NCBI GenBank assembly: GCA_959019775.1
Contig: CAUEPS010000007.1
Coordinates: 10,784 to 74,783, forward strand
Direction of reading: 5' to 3'
DNA length: 64,000 nucleotides
Source of the DNA: an uncultured Collinsella sp.
Lineage (GTDB): Bacteria; Actinomycetota; Coriobacteriia; Coriobacteriales; Coriobacteriaceae
A model generated the notes under the pieces. That model was not told the origin of the DNA. It saw only the letters and a list, made by a program, of their open reading frames with translations, and ran no database searches. The stretch's first letter is position 1. Every line of letters begins with the position of its first letter. Shown in pieces: positions 11,715 through 20,660 of this stretch. Made by a program: the position numbers and the translations under genes.

Positions 11715-12167
11715 TTAAAACGGGATGTCCTCATCGTAGACGTCGACCGCGGGCGGCGTAGCCACCGGTGCGGCAGGACGTGCTGCGGGCGCGGGGGCTG
11801 CGGGGGCGTAACCGCCCTGATCGTAGCCACCCTGGCCACCACGGGAGCTCATAAACTCGATCTCATCGACGATGACCTCAAGCTTGCTCCGGCGCTGGCC
11901 GTCGCGCTCCCAAGAGCTGTAGCGCAGCTTGCCCTCGATCGCGACCTTGTTTCCCTTTGCCAGGAAACGGCTCACGGCCTCGGCGCGCGTGCCGAACATA
12001 GTGCAGTCGACAAAGTTGGGATAGTCCTCCCACTCGCCAGTCTGCGGGTTGCGGCGACGATCGTTCACGGCGACGCCAAAGGACAGAACCTGGGTTCCGC
12101 CAGCGGTGGCGCGCAGCTCGGGATCACGCGTGAGGTTACCGGTGATGTTCACTCGATTGATGCTCAT
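11715..12167 (-). CDS. ssb: Single-stranded DNA-binding protein
   Basis: Coats single-stranded DNA at forks and repair sites. The OB fold covers about residues 1-105 (MSINRVNITGNLTRDPELRA, NFVDCTMFGTRAEAVSRFL, KLRYSSWERDGQRRSKLEV). A Gly/Ala/Pro linker leads to the acidic tip DEDIPF, the docking site for partner proteins. The 150-residue length is ordinary. It sits between rpsF and rpsR as in many bacteria. Confidence 0.98.
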   Translation of the reverse strand: MSINRVNITGNLTRDPELRATAGGTQVLSFGVAVNDRRRNPQTGEWEDYPNFVDCTMFGTRAEAVSRFLAKGNKVAIEGKLRYSSWERDGQRRSKLEVIVDEIEFMSSRGGQGGYDQGGYAPAAPAPAARPAAPVATPPAVDVYDEDIPF

Positions 12168-12215
12168 AACTCACTACTTCCTCTTGGGGCACAAGCCCGG
12201 TCAAAAACGACAGTC

Positions 12216-12509
12216 TTACTCCTGGTCGTCGCGACGGACGATCATGTGGCGGACCACAGCGTCGGTGATGCGCAGGACGCGATCAAGCTCGGCGATCTGG
12301 GTAGGATCTGCGTGGAAGTTGATGAGGGTGTAGTCACCATCGGTGAGGTCGTTGATCTCGTAGGCGAGCTTGCGCTTGCCCCACTCGTCAACGGAGTCGA
12401 CCTTGCCAGCGCCCTCAGCGATCGTGGTATCGATACGCTTCATAACAGCGAGACGAGTCTCGGGGTCGAGCGACGGGTCAACAAAGAACAGCAGTTCATA
12501 AGCCTTCAT
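12216..12509 (-). CDS. rpsF: 30S ribosomal protein S6
   Basis: The 97-residue protein starts MKAYELLFFVDPSLDPETR and carries the S6 core GKRKLAYEINDLTDGDYTLI and NFHADPTQIAELDRVLRI. A strong AGGAGG site (12516-12521) sets the start at 12509; the ORF extends seven codons further without need. First gene of the rpsF-ssb-rpsR-rplI-dnaB group. Confidence 0.98.
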   Translation of the reverse strand: MKAYELLFFVDPSLDPETRLAVMKRIDTTIAEGAGKVDSVDEWGKRKLAYEINDLTDGDYTLINFHADPTQIAELDRVLRITDAVVRHMIVRRDDQE

Positions 12510-12536
12510 ATTGTCACCTCCTCTGGGCAAATGTGG

Positions 12537-12563
12537 CTTCAGGTCGTGAAGGTGCGCCTGAAG
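12537..12563 (-). promoter_or_regulatory. Possible leader hairpin of rpsF
   Basis: Minus-strand leader RNA can form CTTCAGG / CCTGAAG with a 13-base loop, about 28 bases before the rpsF start. The S6-S18 pair is known to control its own operon through a leader hairpin in many bacteria, and position fits. I cannot confirm the known S6:S18 consensus by eye. Confidence 0.35.
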
Positions 12564-12959
12564 CAGGAAAAGACTTGGTAATAATATCTTTCAACCTCCC
12601 AGGCTGCAAGAATATGCAGCTACAACCTCATGACCTCCACATATGTCCATACTCACACGGCTCTTCATGCGTCTTCCAACCAAATGCTGACCAAATGCTT
12701 GACGAATCTGTGGACAAGATACGGCGCTGCGGGGACAAACCAAATCAAATCGCAGGTCAGCAATTGCAAGGCTGTGGTCGCGAAATGCATACCAATGGTT
12801 CACAACACCGTTCAAAGATTTTTAAAATTCCTGTCACGTCGTTTATAAATACCCTTTTTGAACAATTTGCCGCATGCAACCCTGCTGGTCAGAGCCCGTT
12901 TTTGCCCTCCTAGATCCCGCCACGAAGCCAAGCGTTTCAAAAAATGCCATCTTTTCTGT

Positions 12960-12987
12960 TTGCACTTTGCGATTCCTCGTGTATACT
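12960..12987 (+). promoter_or_regulatory. Promoter of tRNA-Ser(GGA)
   Basis: -35 TTGCAC (12960-12965) and -10 TATACT (12982-12987) with a 16-base spacer, 16 bases before the mature tRNA 5' end. Confidence 0.7.
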
Positions 12988-12998
12988 GACTTTCGCAT

Positions 12999-14402
12999 TT
13001 AACGGAGAGTTGTCCGAGTGGCCGAAGGAGCACGATTGGAAATCGTGTAGGCGTCAAAAGCGTCTCCAGGGTTCAAATCCCTGACTCTCCGCCAGTTAAT
13101 TCCAAAGCAGGCCTTCGAGCCTGCTTTGTTTTTACCCCACGCGGAGGGGTGGCAGAGTGGTTGAATGCGGCGGTCTCGAAAACCGTTTGGCCTGTATAAG
13201 GTCACGAGGGTTCGAATCCCTCCTCCTCCGCCATTTTGGTTGAGAAAGCTCCCGGGAATGGGAGCTTTTTTGTTATCGGATCCCCTCTCGGCCGCACATC
13301 CCAACCAAACATGTACGTCACCCTCCAAAAACGACATTTTTCGACATCTTTGAAGGCTAACGTACACGTTTGGATTGAGCTCACGGGAGTGGCACCATTC
13401 GGAAGGTGCCCCTTCGTCTCGCATGCCTTTCCAGTTGCGGATAAGCGCCTTGCGTAGTTCGTTTTGCTCTCGCTGGTACCCGGTGTCGGTACAGCGAGGC
13501 ATGCCGAGTGCTTCGCGAATGTTGTTCATGGCGCGGTGAAAGGCGAGCTGGCTACCGAACTGAGCCGAAGTGAGCGTAACGATTCGATATCCCATTTGGG
13601 AGAGAACGGCCTCTCGCTCCGCATCTGCCCCCTTGCGCTCGAACTCATCGTGAAAGCCGCCCTTATATTCGATACCGAGCTCTCTGCGCTTGTAGGTAAC
13701 GAGCGCATCGATTTTGAGTGTTCGAGCTTTGGCGCAATGCCAGAGACGTTGAGGGATCTCGAGCGGTTTGTTGAGTTCGATACCTCGGATGCCAACCCCG
13801 CCTTCGCTTGTTGGGAGCGAGAGGGCGATTGCCGAAGCGGTCTCCATAGGCGAGGCCGAGTGATCGTAGATGTGCCTGAGCGCGAGCCGTGCACGTGTGG
13901 CACCGGGTTTGCCGGGGTGCCGATCGAGCAGTTCGGTTATTTCATCCTTGGAGGTGGTGGCTGGTTGCTCGGTATAAGGGTCGGCGGGATTGAGCCTCAT
14001 GCGATAATCGCCGCAAACTTCATAGCCATATTCGAGATATTCGATCCTATCCATCCACTCGGCAGCGAGCACGAAGGTGAAGGCTTCGTCGGTGATGAAG
14101 ATTCCGGGCGTCAACTCGTCAATATACTCGTAGGGAAGATTTTGTCCAAGAATGTGGCAAATGACGCCTTTGGTGCGAATTCGCTCGAATTCGCATACAA
14201 CCGAGATATCGATAGTTTTGAGCATATCGGACGGAATGCCGCAGTCGGTAAGGGCCTGTCGTATGCGCGCAACGCGTTGCTGGGTGGAGATGCCTCGTAC
14301 GCCTATCTGGTAGTCGTGCCGCGCAAGAGACTGAACCAAATTCTGGGGCGCATGATGGACAAGCCATGCGGTTTTATGCGAAATGAGAACAGGAGTATCC
14401 AT
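12999..14402 (-). CDS. Nuclease-like protein (PD-(D/E)XK fold) whose frame runs on through both tRNA-Ser genes
   Basis: I do not recognise a named family with certainty. About residues 225-300 (LKIDALVTYKRRELGIEYKG, then REAVLSQMGYRIVTLTSAQ) have the D...ExK pattern and following helix of DUF559/Vsr-like nucleases. The N-terminal 200 residues resemble the DNA-binding halves of Coriobacteriia AbiEi/DUF559-type proteins. After about residue 330 the frame meets no stop: it reads the palindrome (VYVSLQRCRKMSFLEGDVHV) and then antisense of both tRNA genes (GGIRTLVTLYRPNGF; RVRDLNPGDAFDAY), ending at 12999. The last 130 residues are therefore probably not a selected protein part. The gene sits alone between two inverted palindromes and has its own promoter region. 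Confidence 0.6.
   Translation of the reverse strand: MDTPVLISHKTAWLVHHAPQNLVQSLARHDYQIGVRGISTQQRVARIRQALTDCGIPSDMLKTIDISVVCEFERIRTKGVICHILGQNLPYEYIDELTPGIFITDEAFTFVLAAEWMDRIEYLEYGYEVCGDYRMRLNPADPYTEQPATTSKDEITELLDRHPGKPGATRARLALRHIYDHSASPMETASAIALSLPTSEGGVGIRGIELNKPLEIPQRLWHCAKARTLKIDALVTYKRRELGIEYKGGFHDEFERKGADAEREAVLSQMGYRIVTLTSAQFGSQLAFHRAMNNIREALGMPRCTDTGYQREQNELRKALIRNWKGMRDEGAPSEWCHSRELNPNVYVSLQRCRKMSFLEGDVHVWLGCAAERGSDNKKAPIPGSFLNQNGGGGGIRTLVTLYRPNGFRDRRIQPLCHPSAWGKNKAGSKACFGINWRRVRDLNPGDAFDAYTISNRAPSATRTTLR
13004..13094 (+). tRNA. tRNA-Ser (anticodon GGA)
   Basis: Acceptor strands GGAGAGT and ACTCTCC pair; the D arm, a long variable arm (TAGGCGTCAAAAGCGTCTC) typical of class II tRNAs, and a T arm with GGTTCAAATCC are all present. 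The anticodon loop TTGGAAA gives GGA, reading UCC/UCU. The 3' CCA is encoded. Confidence 0.97.
13101..13133 (+). terminator. Terminator after tRNA-Ser(GGA)
   Basis: AAAGCAGGC / GCCTGCTTT stem with a TTCGA loop, followed by GTTTTTACC. Positioned 7 bases after the tRNA. Confidence 0.8.
13143..13233 (+). tRNA. tRNA-Ser (anticodon CGA)
   Basis: Acceptor GGAGGGG pairs with CTCCTCC, including one G-U pair. It has a long variable arm and T arm GGGTTCGAATCCC. Loop CTCGAAA gives anticodon CGA, reading UCG. The 3' CCA is encoded. Its antisense strand is open and lies inside the long minus-strand ORF 12999-14402. Confidence 0.96.
13240..13275 (+). terminator. Terminator after tRNA-Ser(CGA)
   Basis: AAAGCTCCC / GGGAGCTTT stem with GGGAAT loop and a T-run (TTTTTTGTT), 10 bases past the tRNA. 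Confidence 0.85.
13305..13384. repeat. Palindromic repeat, left copy
   Basis: An imperfect palindrome of about 70 bases begins CCAAACATGTACGTCA and ends ACGTACACGTTTGG, with the inner direct repeat CGACAT-TTTT-CGACAT. An 11-base tail (ATTGAGCTCAC) extends it to 13384. A nearly identical copy in the opposite direction is at 14495-14576. The two enclose the nuclease-like gene. Confidence 0.85.
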
Positions 14403-14444
14403 TGAGGGCCTCTCGCTCTGAGCCGGTATCCAACTCTTATGTCC

Positions 14445-14488
14445 GTTGAAGTGGGGGAATATACCGGATGTGAGTAAATTAACTCACT
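14445..14488 (-). promoter_or_regulatory. Promoter with palindromic operator of the nuclease-like gene
   Basis: On the minus strand, GTGAGTTAATTTACTCAC (14470-14487) is a near-perfect 18-base palindrome. It lies just upstream of a -10-like TATATT, about 65 bases before the ATG at 14402. This layout fits a repressor operator over the -35 region, as in self-regulated toxin-antitoxin-like genes. The function is inferred. Confidence 0.45.
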
Positions 14489-14494
14489 CATGCT

Positions 14495-14576
14495 GTGAGC
14501 TCAATCCAAACATGTACGTCAGCCTCCAAAGATGTCGAAAAATGTCGTTTTTGGAGGGTGACGTACATGTTTTGGA
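14495..14576. repeat. Palindromic repeat, right copy
   Basis: Inverted copy of 13305-13384, with only a few differences over about 80 bases, including the GTGAGCTCAAT tail on its inner side. It is itself an imperfect palindrome (CCAAACATGTACGTCA ... TGACGTACATGTTTTGG) and lies between the nuclease promoter and the TRIC channel gene. Confidence 0.85.
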
Positions 14577-14706
14577 TCCCTGGCATTCCAGCAACGCCAC
14601 GCCCGCATCCGCTGCTAACCGTTTGCCGAGCAGTAGGGTCGCAATCGGCGCCGAACATGTACTATGTACGGGCATTGTTCAAACCCGTAACTCAAAGGAC
14701 CCCATC

Positions 14707-15396
14707 TTGCCCGTCGTCGCCGCTATAACCGTTACTTCACATGCCTCGGATGCCATGGTCGCTATCCCCTTTTGGCTCGAGATGTTCGCCGTTGTCGCTG
14801 CATCGATCTCGGGCGTGCTGGTTGCGCGCGAGCATAAGCTCGACCTGGTGGGCGCGGTCGCGCTCGCGGTGGTCTGCGGTCTGGGCGGCGGTCTTTTGCG
14901 CGATATGACGCTGCAAGTCGGCAACGTCTACATCCTCAACCAGCCGATGGCACTCCCACTTTCCATTGCCACGGCGGCCATCATCTACATCTTCCCGGCA
15001 ATCGTCGATAAACCCGAGAAACTCATCCCATTGCTCGACATCATCTCGGTCGGCATCTACGCCGCCACTGGGGCGGACAAAGCACTGGTTTATGGCTTTG
15101 CGCCGGCCGTATGCATCATGATGGGCTTCTTCACCGCGGTGGGTGGCGGCATGTTGCGCGACGGCTTTATGGGCGTGGTTCCGGGCATTTTCCAACGTAC
15201 TAACTTTTATGCCATCGCAGCCATCGCCGGATCGACAAGCTATGTGTGTCTCGTTATGAGCGGCATCATGAGCAATGTCGCCGCGCTGGTCGTATGCGTT
15301 GCCGTGACCATGGGTCTGCGCTGGCTCTCGCTGCGCTTTGACATCAAAAGCCCCACCGAAGAAGACATCGCGCGCTTCTTGCATCGCAAAAAATAG
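14707..15396 (+). CDS. TRIC-type cation channel family membrane protein (UPF0126)
   Basis: Integral membrane protein of 229 residues with seven predicted helices in two UPF0126 repeats. Each repeat carries the hallmark loop, CGLGGGLLRDMTL (about 50-62) and AVGGGMLRDGFMG (about 142-154). The family forms trimeric potassium-type channels; some members were proposed as glycine transporters. The start is TTG at 14707 with AAAGGA 7 bases upstream. The open frame extends upstream through the palindrome, but that part is not plausible protein. The final residues are charged (SPTEEDIARFLHRKK). Confidence 0.9.
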   Translation: MPVVAAITVTSHASDAMVAIPFWLEMFAVVAASISGVLVAREHKLDLVGAVALAVVCGLGGGLLRDMTLQVGNVYILNQPMALPLSIATAAIIYIFPAIVDKPEKLIPLLDIISVGIYAATGADKALVYGFAPAVCIMMGFFTAVGGGMLRDGFMGVVPGIFQRTNFYAIAAIAGSTSYVCLVMSGIMSNVAALVVCVAVTMGLRWLSLRFDIKSPTEEDIARFLHRKK

Positions 15397-15501
15397 CTAG
15401 CGCGGACTCGTCCCCGAAATGCAACTGAGAGGTTCTTTTAGAGCGCCCGCGCGTTGGGTACCCTGTTAGATACATGTTGAACACCTAACGAAGGACCACC
15501 T

Positions 15502-16650
15502 ATGCCTTGCAACCTAAAACCGTCGTCCCGATGCCGCAAAACGCGTGGCCGCATCGCCCTCCTATTCGCACTGATTTCACTTGCGCTGACCGCGCTTCCC
15601 ACGACGTCGTTCGCCGGTACAGACACCGCGGGCAACGTGCTCGCAACCGAAGTTGACTCAAATCCGTCTGGCGTCGAAAGCGACCTGTACTGGGCCGGCC
15701 AAAACCTTAACCTAGACGACGCTTCCATCGGCCGCGATATTATCGCGGCAGGCGAGAGCTTGTCGATTCGCGACTGCACTGTAGGTGGAGCCGTTCGCCT
15801 GGCGGCGCGTACCATCGATATCTCCAAAACCGCAATCGATGGCAGCGTGACGGTAGCCGGTCAGCATGTCGTGCTCAACACCGGTAGCGCCGCCAACTGT
15901 TTTTACGCGATGGGCGAGACGGTTGCCCTGCGCGGCTCTGCCAAGTCGGCAGCACTCGCGGGCAGTACGGTAACCATCGACGGCATCGTCGACGGCGATG
16001 TCGAGGTCTGGGCCGACAAACTCATCCTGGGCAAAAACGCTCACATCACCGGCACGGTGAACGCCCATGTTTCCGAGGACCCCGAGCGCGCCGCAGGAGC
16101 CGAGGTCGGCGCGCTCAAGATCGACCGCACCGAAAACGAAAGCGCCGCCACGACGGTTAACGATATCGTCGGCGGCATCGTGGCCGCAGCCCTGTCGACC
16201 TGCTTTGTCGCCCTGCTGCTCGAGCTCGCCTTTCCGCGTGCGACCGCCAGCGCCGCCGGAATGCTCCACCAGCGCCCCACACCCCTGTGGGTGAGCGGTC
16301 TTTTGGGCACGATCGCTATCGTCCCCGCCGTCCTACTGCTGATTATCTCTATCGCTGGCCTGTCGCTTGCCGGAACCCTCTTGTGCGGCGTTATCGGCAT
16401 CGCGCTGGTCTCCACCGCCTTTGCGGGGTGCGCGATCGCCCGCATGGTCGGACACAACCAGAACCGTTACGCCATGGCCGCCGTGGGCGGTATCGCCGCA
16501 GGTGCCCTCACGGGACTTCCCCTCATCGGCGACTTCGTCAGCGGCGTGGCCTTTGTCTTTATGCTCGGCTACGTTATCCAAATCATCTGGCGCAACGCCC
16601 GCCTCAAGCCGCAGCAGGCCGCCAACACCCCGGGCCTTCCCTCCGCCTAG
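15502..16650 (+). CDS. Exported bactofilin-like protein with C-terminal membrane helices
   Basis: The 382-residue protein has a signal peptide (ALLFALISLALTALPTTSFA, about 19-38). A domain of about 150 residues follows with short repeats such as GQNLNLDDASIGRDIIAAGE and GSTVTIDGIVDGDVEVWADK, the pattern of bactofilin/polymer-forming beta helices. The C-terminal half (about 210-370) has four hydrophobic helices. Bactofilins are normally cytoplasmic; here the helical ladder is placed after a signal peptide, so it should lie outside the membrane. This layout occurs in other Gram-positive uncharacterised proteins. It stands alone, with the TRIC gene upstream. Confidence 0.85.
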   Translation: MPCNLKPSSRCRKTRGRIALLFALISLALTALPTTSFAGTDTAGNVLATEVDSNPSGVESDLYWAGQNLNLDDASIGRDIIAAGESLSIRDCTVGGAVRLAARTIDISKTAIDGSVTVAGQHVVLNTGSAANCFYAMGETVALRGSAKSAALAGSTVTIDGIVDGDVEVWADKLILGKNAHITGTVNAHVSEDPERAAGAEVGALKIDRTENESAATTVNDIVGGIVAAALSTCFVALLLELAFPRATASAAGMLHQRPTPLWVSGLLGTIAIVPAVLLLIISIAGLSLAGTLLCGVIGIALVSTAFAGCAIARMVGHNQNRYAMAAVGGIAAGALTGLPLIGDFVSGVAFVFMLGYVIQIIWRNARLKPQQAANTPGLPSA

Positions 16651-16719
16651 CCGTCGACCCCTGCAAAGGGGCAGGCACCTTTGCAGGGGTGCAGACCGGC
16701 TCAATCCCTGTACACCAAA

Positions 16720-16757
16720 AAGGGCACCGACCATTGCGGTCGGCGCCCTTTCTTGTT
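16720..16757. terminator. Bidirectional terminator between bactofilin-like gene and typA
   Basis: AAAAAGGGC-CCGACC / GGTCGG-GCCCTTTC stem with A-rich and T-rich ends serves both converging genes. A second short hairpin (CCTGCAAAGG / CCTTTGCAGG) lies just before it at 16660-16690. Confidence 0.8.
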
Positions 16758-16778
16758 AATCGCTATAAAGCTCAGCGC

Positions 16779-18617
<1,839 letters not shown>

Positions 18618-18734
18618 GTAGTTCCCCTATCTTCTATCCATATACAAACGGCACACGTATGCGGCCCGCCCAGCAACACAACGCCCAGCGGGAATATTGA
18701 GCCTTTTACCGAAAACTCGTTTATTTTAGCGATT

Positions 18735-19184
18735 TTAGATGAGAGGGGTTTCCTCACCTGCAGGTTCAGGGTCGCTCCACATAAAACCATCGCCGGCGCC
18801 CATGCCCTCATACAGCACATATGCCGAAAAGCCGCTCTCGAGCGTCGTCTCAAAGAAGCTCACGAGCAGAGCGTCATGGTAGCCGCCGTCAATCTCGACG
18901 CAGCCGGTATAGCCGATGGCATAGCGGGCGATGCGGCCCAGGCCCTCGTCCTTAAGACCCATCTTGTGCTCGGAGATAAAGTTGGTGGCGGCCTCGAGGC
19001 ACGCCTCCTCGCCATCCTCGTCGAGCGCGGCCAGATAGCGGTTGGAAGCAGCGTCCTCGATCGCCACGACTACGCCCGGATTCTCGCCGGCGGCAAGGTC
19101 GTCCAAGAACGCACCAATCAGGTCACACACCATGGCGTCGAGCTCGGCGGAGACGTTACCGGCGTCCTGCATATCCTGTGCCAT
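18735..19184 (-). CDS. Unknown small acidic protein
   Basis: Family not recognised. The 149-residue protein is acidic and lacks membrane segments or a signal peptide. Distinctive stretches are AGENPGVVVAIEDAASNRYL, EEACLEAATNFISEHKMGL and RIARYAIGYTGCVEIDGGYH. Composition and codon use match its neighbours, so it is likely a real gene. It ends the 20102-18735 minus-strand group, 30 bases after the small membrane protein gene. Confidence 0.8.
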   Translation of the reverse strand: MAQDMQDAGNVSAELDAMVCDLIGAFLDDLAAGENPGVVVAIEDAASNRYLAALDEDGEEACLEAATNFISEHKMGLKDEGLGRIARYAIGYTGCVEIDGGYHDALLVSFFETTLESGFSAYVLYEGMGAGDGFMWSDPEPAGEETPLI

Positions 19185-19214
19185 CTCTAGACCTTCCCAT
19201 CGAATCCGGCGTCG

Positions 19215-19601
19215 TTACAGTTCTTGTGCCTCGGCAGCGATCTTGGCGGCAGCGTCGCGGGCGCGCATCATATCCATCGCGCGCTTGTCGAGTACCTTGA
19301 TCTGGTTGGTCAGCATGACTGCATCGACCACACCCCAGATTACCAAGCCTGTTGAAATCGAAAACCCAAGCGCACCAACTGTACCACGAAGACGAGAACA
19401 GATTACCGCGACAAGGGCGGAGATGATAACCATCTTGATATAGGAGCCGCGGCGCTCGCGAAGCGTGCGGGCCTGCGTCACATAGGCGATGCGAGCCGCC
19501 TCGGATGCCTCCGAGCGCATCTGGGCTTCACGCGCGATGGCGGCCGCTTCAGCCGATACGCGGGTACCCATCAGCGACCTCTCCGCTCGCGTGCCAGACA
19601 T
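19215..19601 (-). CDS. Unknown small membrane protein
   Basis: No family recognised. The 128-residue protein has an Ala/Glu/Arg-rich N-terminal helix (EAAAIAREAQMRSEASEAAR), two hydrophobic segments (about 57-72 and 80-97: YIKMVIISALVAVI, GFSISTGLVIWGVVDAVML) and a charged C-terminal helix. Its ATG directly abuts the stop of the upstream nuclease-family gene, so translation is probably coupled. It may start at an internal Met (MGTRVSAEAA). Confidence 0.8.
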   Translation of the reverse strand: MSGTRAERSLMGTRVSAEAAAIAREAQMRSEASEAARIAYVTQARTLRERRGSYIKMVIISALVAVICSRLRGTVGALGFSISTGLVIWGVVDAVMLTNQIKVLDKRAMDMMRARDAAAKIAAEAQEL

Positions 19602-20102
19602 TTAGAAATCATCGGGGGAGAGCGTATGGACGAACTCGTCGAACTTCTCGAACTCCTGCTCGTCGTCAACTTCCTCGGCATGGGCAGAAACGGTACCCAG
19701 ACGATTCATGATGTCGTCCTCCACGAACATGGGGGCATTACTGCGCACGGCAAGGGCAATGGCGTCACTGGGGCGGGCGTCAATCTTGCGCTCGTCACCA
19801 TCGACCAGCACGACAATCGTCGCATAGAACACCGGCGGCTCGGCACGAACGATCTCGATGCGCTCGAGCTTGGCGCCCAGGGCATCGACGGTGTCAAGCA
19901 GCAGGTCATGCGTTATCGGGCGCTCGGCGCGACCGCTATCGATACCACGGCTAATGGCCGCAGCCTCAAACGAGCCGGTCTGAATGGAAAGCGAACGCAG
20001 GGGCGCCGTCGAATCCGACTTGCCGCAGCGCTCACGAAGCACGATAAGCGATGGCACGGGACCGGCGGCCATGACGATGGTCTCTATGTCGACACGAACC
20101 AT
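19602..20102 (-). CDS. Bifunctional nuclease (BFN/DUF151) family protein
   Basis: The 166-residue protein has the DUF151 core: PSLIVLRERCGKSDSTAPLR, LPI-like SIQTGSFEAAAIS, THDLLLDTVDALGAKLERIE, and DGDERKIDARPSDAIALAVR followed by NAPMFVEDDIMN. Some members show RNase/DNase activity; the cell role in bacteria is unclear. GGAGG (20109-20113) fixes the start at 20102 rather than 20150. The C-terminus is an acidic tail (AEEVDDEQEFEKFDEF). Confidence 0.9.
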   Translation of the reverse strand: MVRVDIETIVMAAGPVPSLIVLRERCGKSDSTAPLRSLSIQTGSFEAAAISRGIDSGRAERPITHDLLLDTVDALGAKLERIEIVRAEPPVFYATIVVLVDGDERKIDARPSDAIALAVRSNAPMFVEDDIMNRLGTVSAHAEEVDDEQEFEKFDEFVHTLSPDDF

Positions 20103-20192
20103 GGAACACCTCCGGTACGTAGCGGTTAACACACGGCAGGGTCGCCGCATTGAATAGCTATACTACCCAATCTTTCGCCCAGCACACAAAAT

Positions 20193-20232
20193 CAAAGTAG
20201 TTAATTTGGGACGGGGCTATTTTGACTACTTT
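20193..20232. repeat. TGGGACGGGG-core palindromic repeat
   Basis: AAAGTAGTTAA and TTGACTACTTT pair around a loop holding TTGGGACGGGG. The core matches the pair at 2724-2832, but the complementary ends are a different sequence. It lies between the DUF151 gene start and tRNA-Ile. Confidence 0.6.
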
Positions 20233-20245
20233 TAGTTGGATAAGA

Positions 20246-20284
20246 AAAAAAGCCCCGAGGCAATGCCCCAGGGCTCTTAACGTT
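20246..20284 (-). terminator. Terminator after tRNA-Ile
   Basis: On the minus strand AGAGCCCTGGGGCATTGC is followed by CTCGGGGCTTTTTTTC, giving an AGCCCYGGGGCA / TGCCYCGGGGCT-type stem and a long T-run, directly after the tRNA 3' end. Confidence 0.75.
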
Positions 20285-20288
20285 TTGA

Positions 20289-20365
20289 TGGTGGACCTGA
20301 CAAGATTCGAACTTGTGACCTCCCGGTTATCAGCCGGACGCTCTAACCAACTGAGCTACAGGTCC
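20289..20365 (-). tRNA. tRNA-Ile (anticodon GAT)
   Basis: Acceptor GGACCTG pairs with CAGGTCC. D arm GCTCAGTTGGTTAGAGC, anticodon loop with CTGATAA (GAT, reads AUC/AUU), T arm AAGTTCGAATCTT. The 3' CCA is encoded. It is a lone tRNA here, not in an rRNA spacer. Confidence 0.97.
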
Positions 20366-20411
20366 ATCGCGCAAGGGATATATTAGACGAGTCGTTACGC
20401 GCGCGTCAACA

Positions 20412-20594
20412 ACTTTTTTGAAAAACTTTGGAGGGTGCCCGCCGAGTGGGCGAGATGGGTTAGGTTTGCTGCTCGGACAGTCCTGCGCAAGACGAAGGCC
20501 ACATTAAGTGGCCTTCTTTGCGTGCGGAACTCGCGACAAACCTAACCCATCTCGCCCACTCGGCGGGCACGGGGTCCAAGGTTTTCAAAAAAGC
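20412..20594. repeat. Long rod-like inverted repeat between tRNA-Ile and gyrA
   Basis: A perfect 33-base inverted repeat (20436-20468 with 20537-20569, starting TGCCCGCCGAGTGGGCG) is extended outward by about 24 more imperfect pairs. Inward it encloses a second hairpin GAAGGCCAC / GTGGCCTTC (20494-20516). The whole 183 bases can fold into one rod. No ORF of note is present. Adjoins the gyrA terminator. Confidence 0.9.
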
Positions 20595-20625
20595 GGTCGG
20601 CGCGCAGGTGCGCCGACCGCCGATA
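20593..20625 (-). terminator. Terminator after gyrA
   Basis: GCGGTCGGCGC / GCGCCGACCGC stem followed on the minus strand by TTTTTTG, 36 bases past the gyrA stop. Confidence 0.85.
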
Positions 20626-20660
20626 TATGGGGTCTGATATTTTCTACCAGCTAGTTCCTC

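Larger units (their letters stand above)
12510..13003. other. Gene-free region upstream of rpsF and tRNA-Ser
   Basis: About 490 bases hold the rpsF leader and the tRNA-Ser promoter. ORFs here have no recognisable protein character. One near-consensus DnaA box (TGTGGACAA, 12709-12717; 8 of 9 on the other strand) is present as a single site. The composition is more AT-rich than the flanking genes. Confidence 0.6.

Noticed and set aside
12533..12913. Plus-strand ORF of 126 codons upstream of tRNA-Ser
   Set aside because: No ribosome site or protein-like composition, and it overlaps the rpsF leader; judged chance.
13202..13384. Minus-strand ORF with AEEEGFEPS end
   Set aside because: It is antisense of tRNA-Ser(CGA) read in another frame, a well-known annotation artefact.
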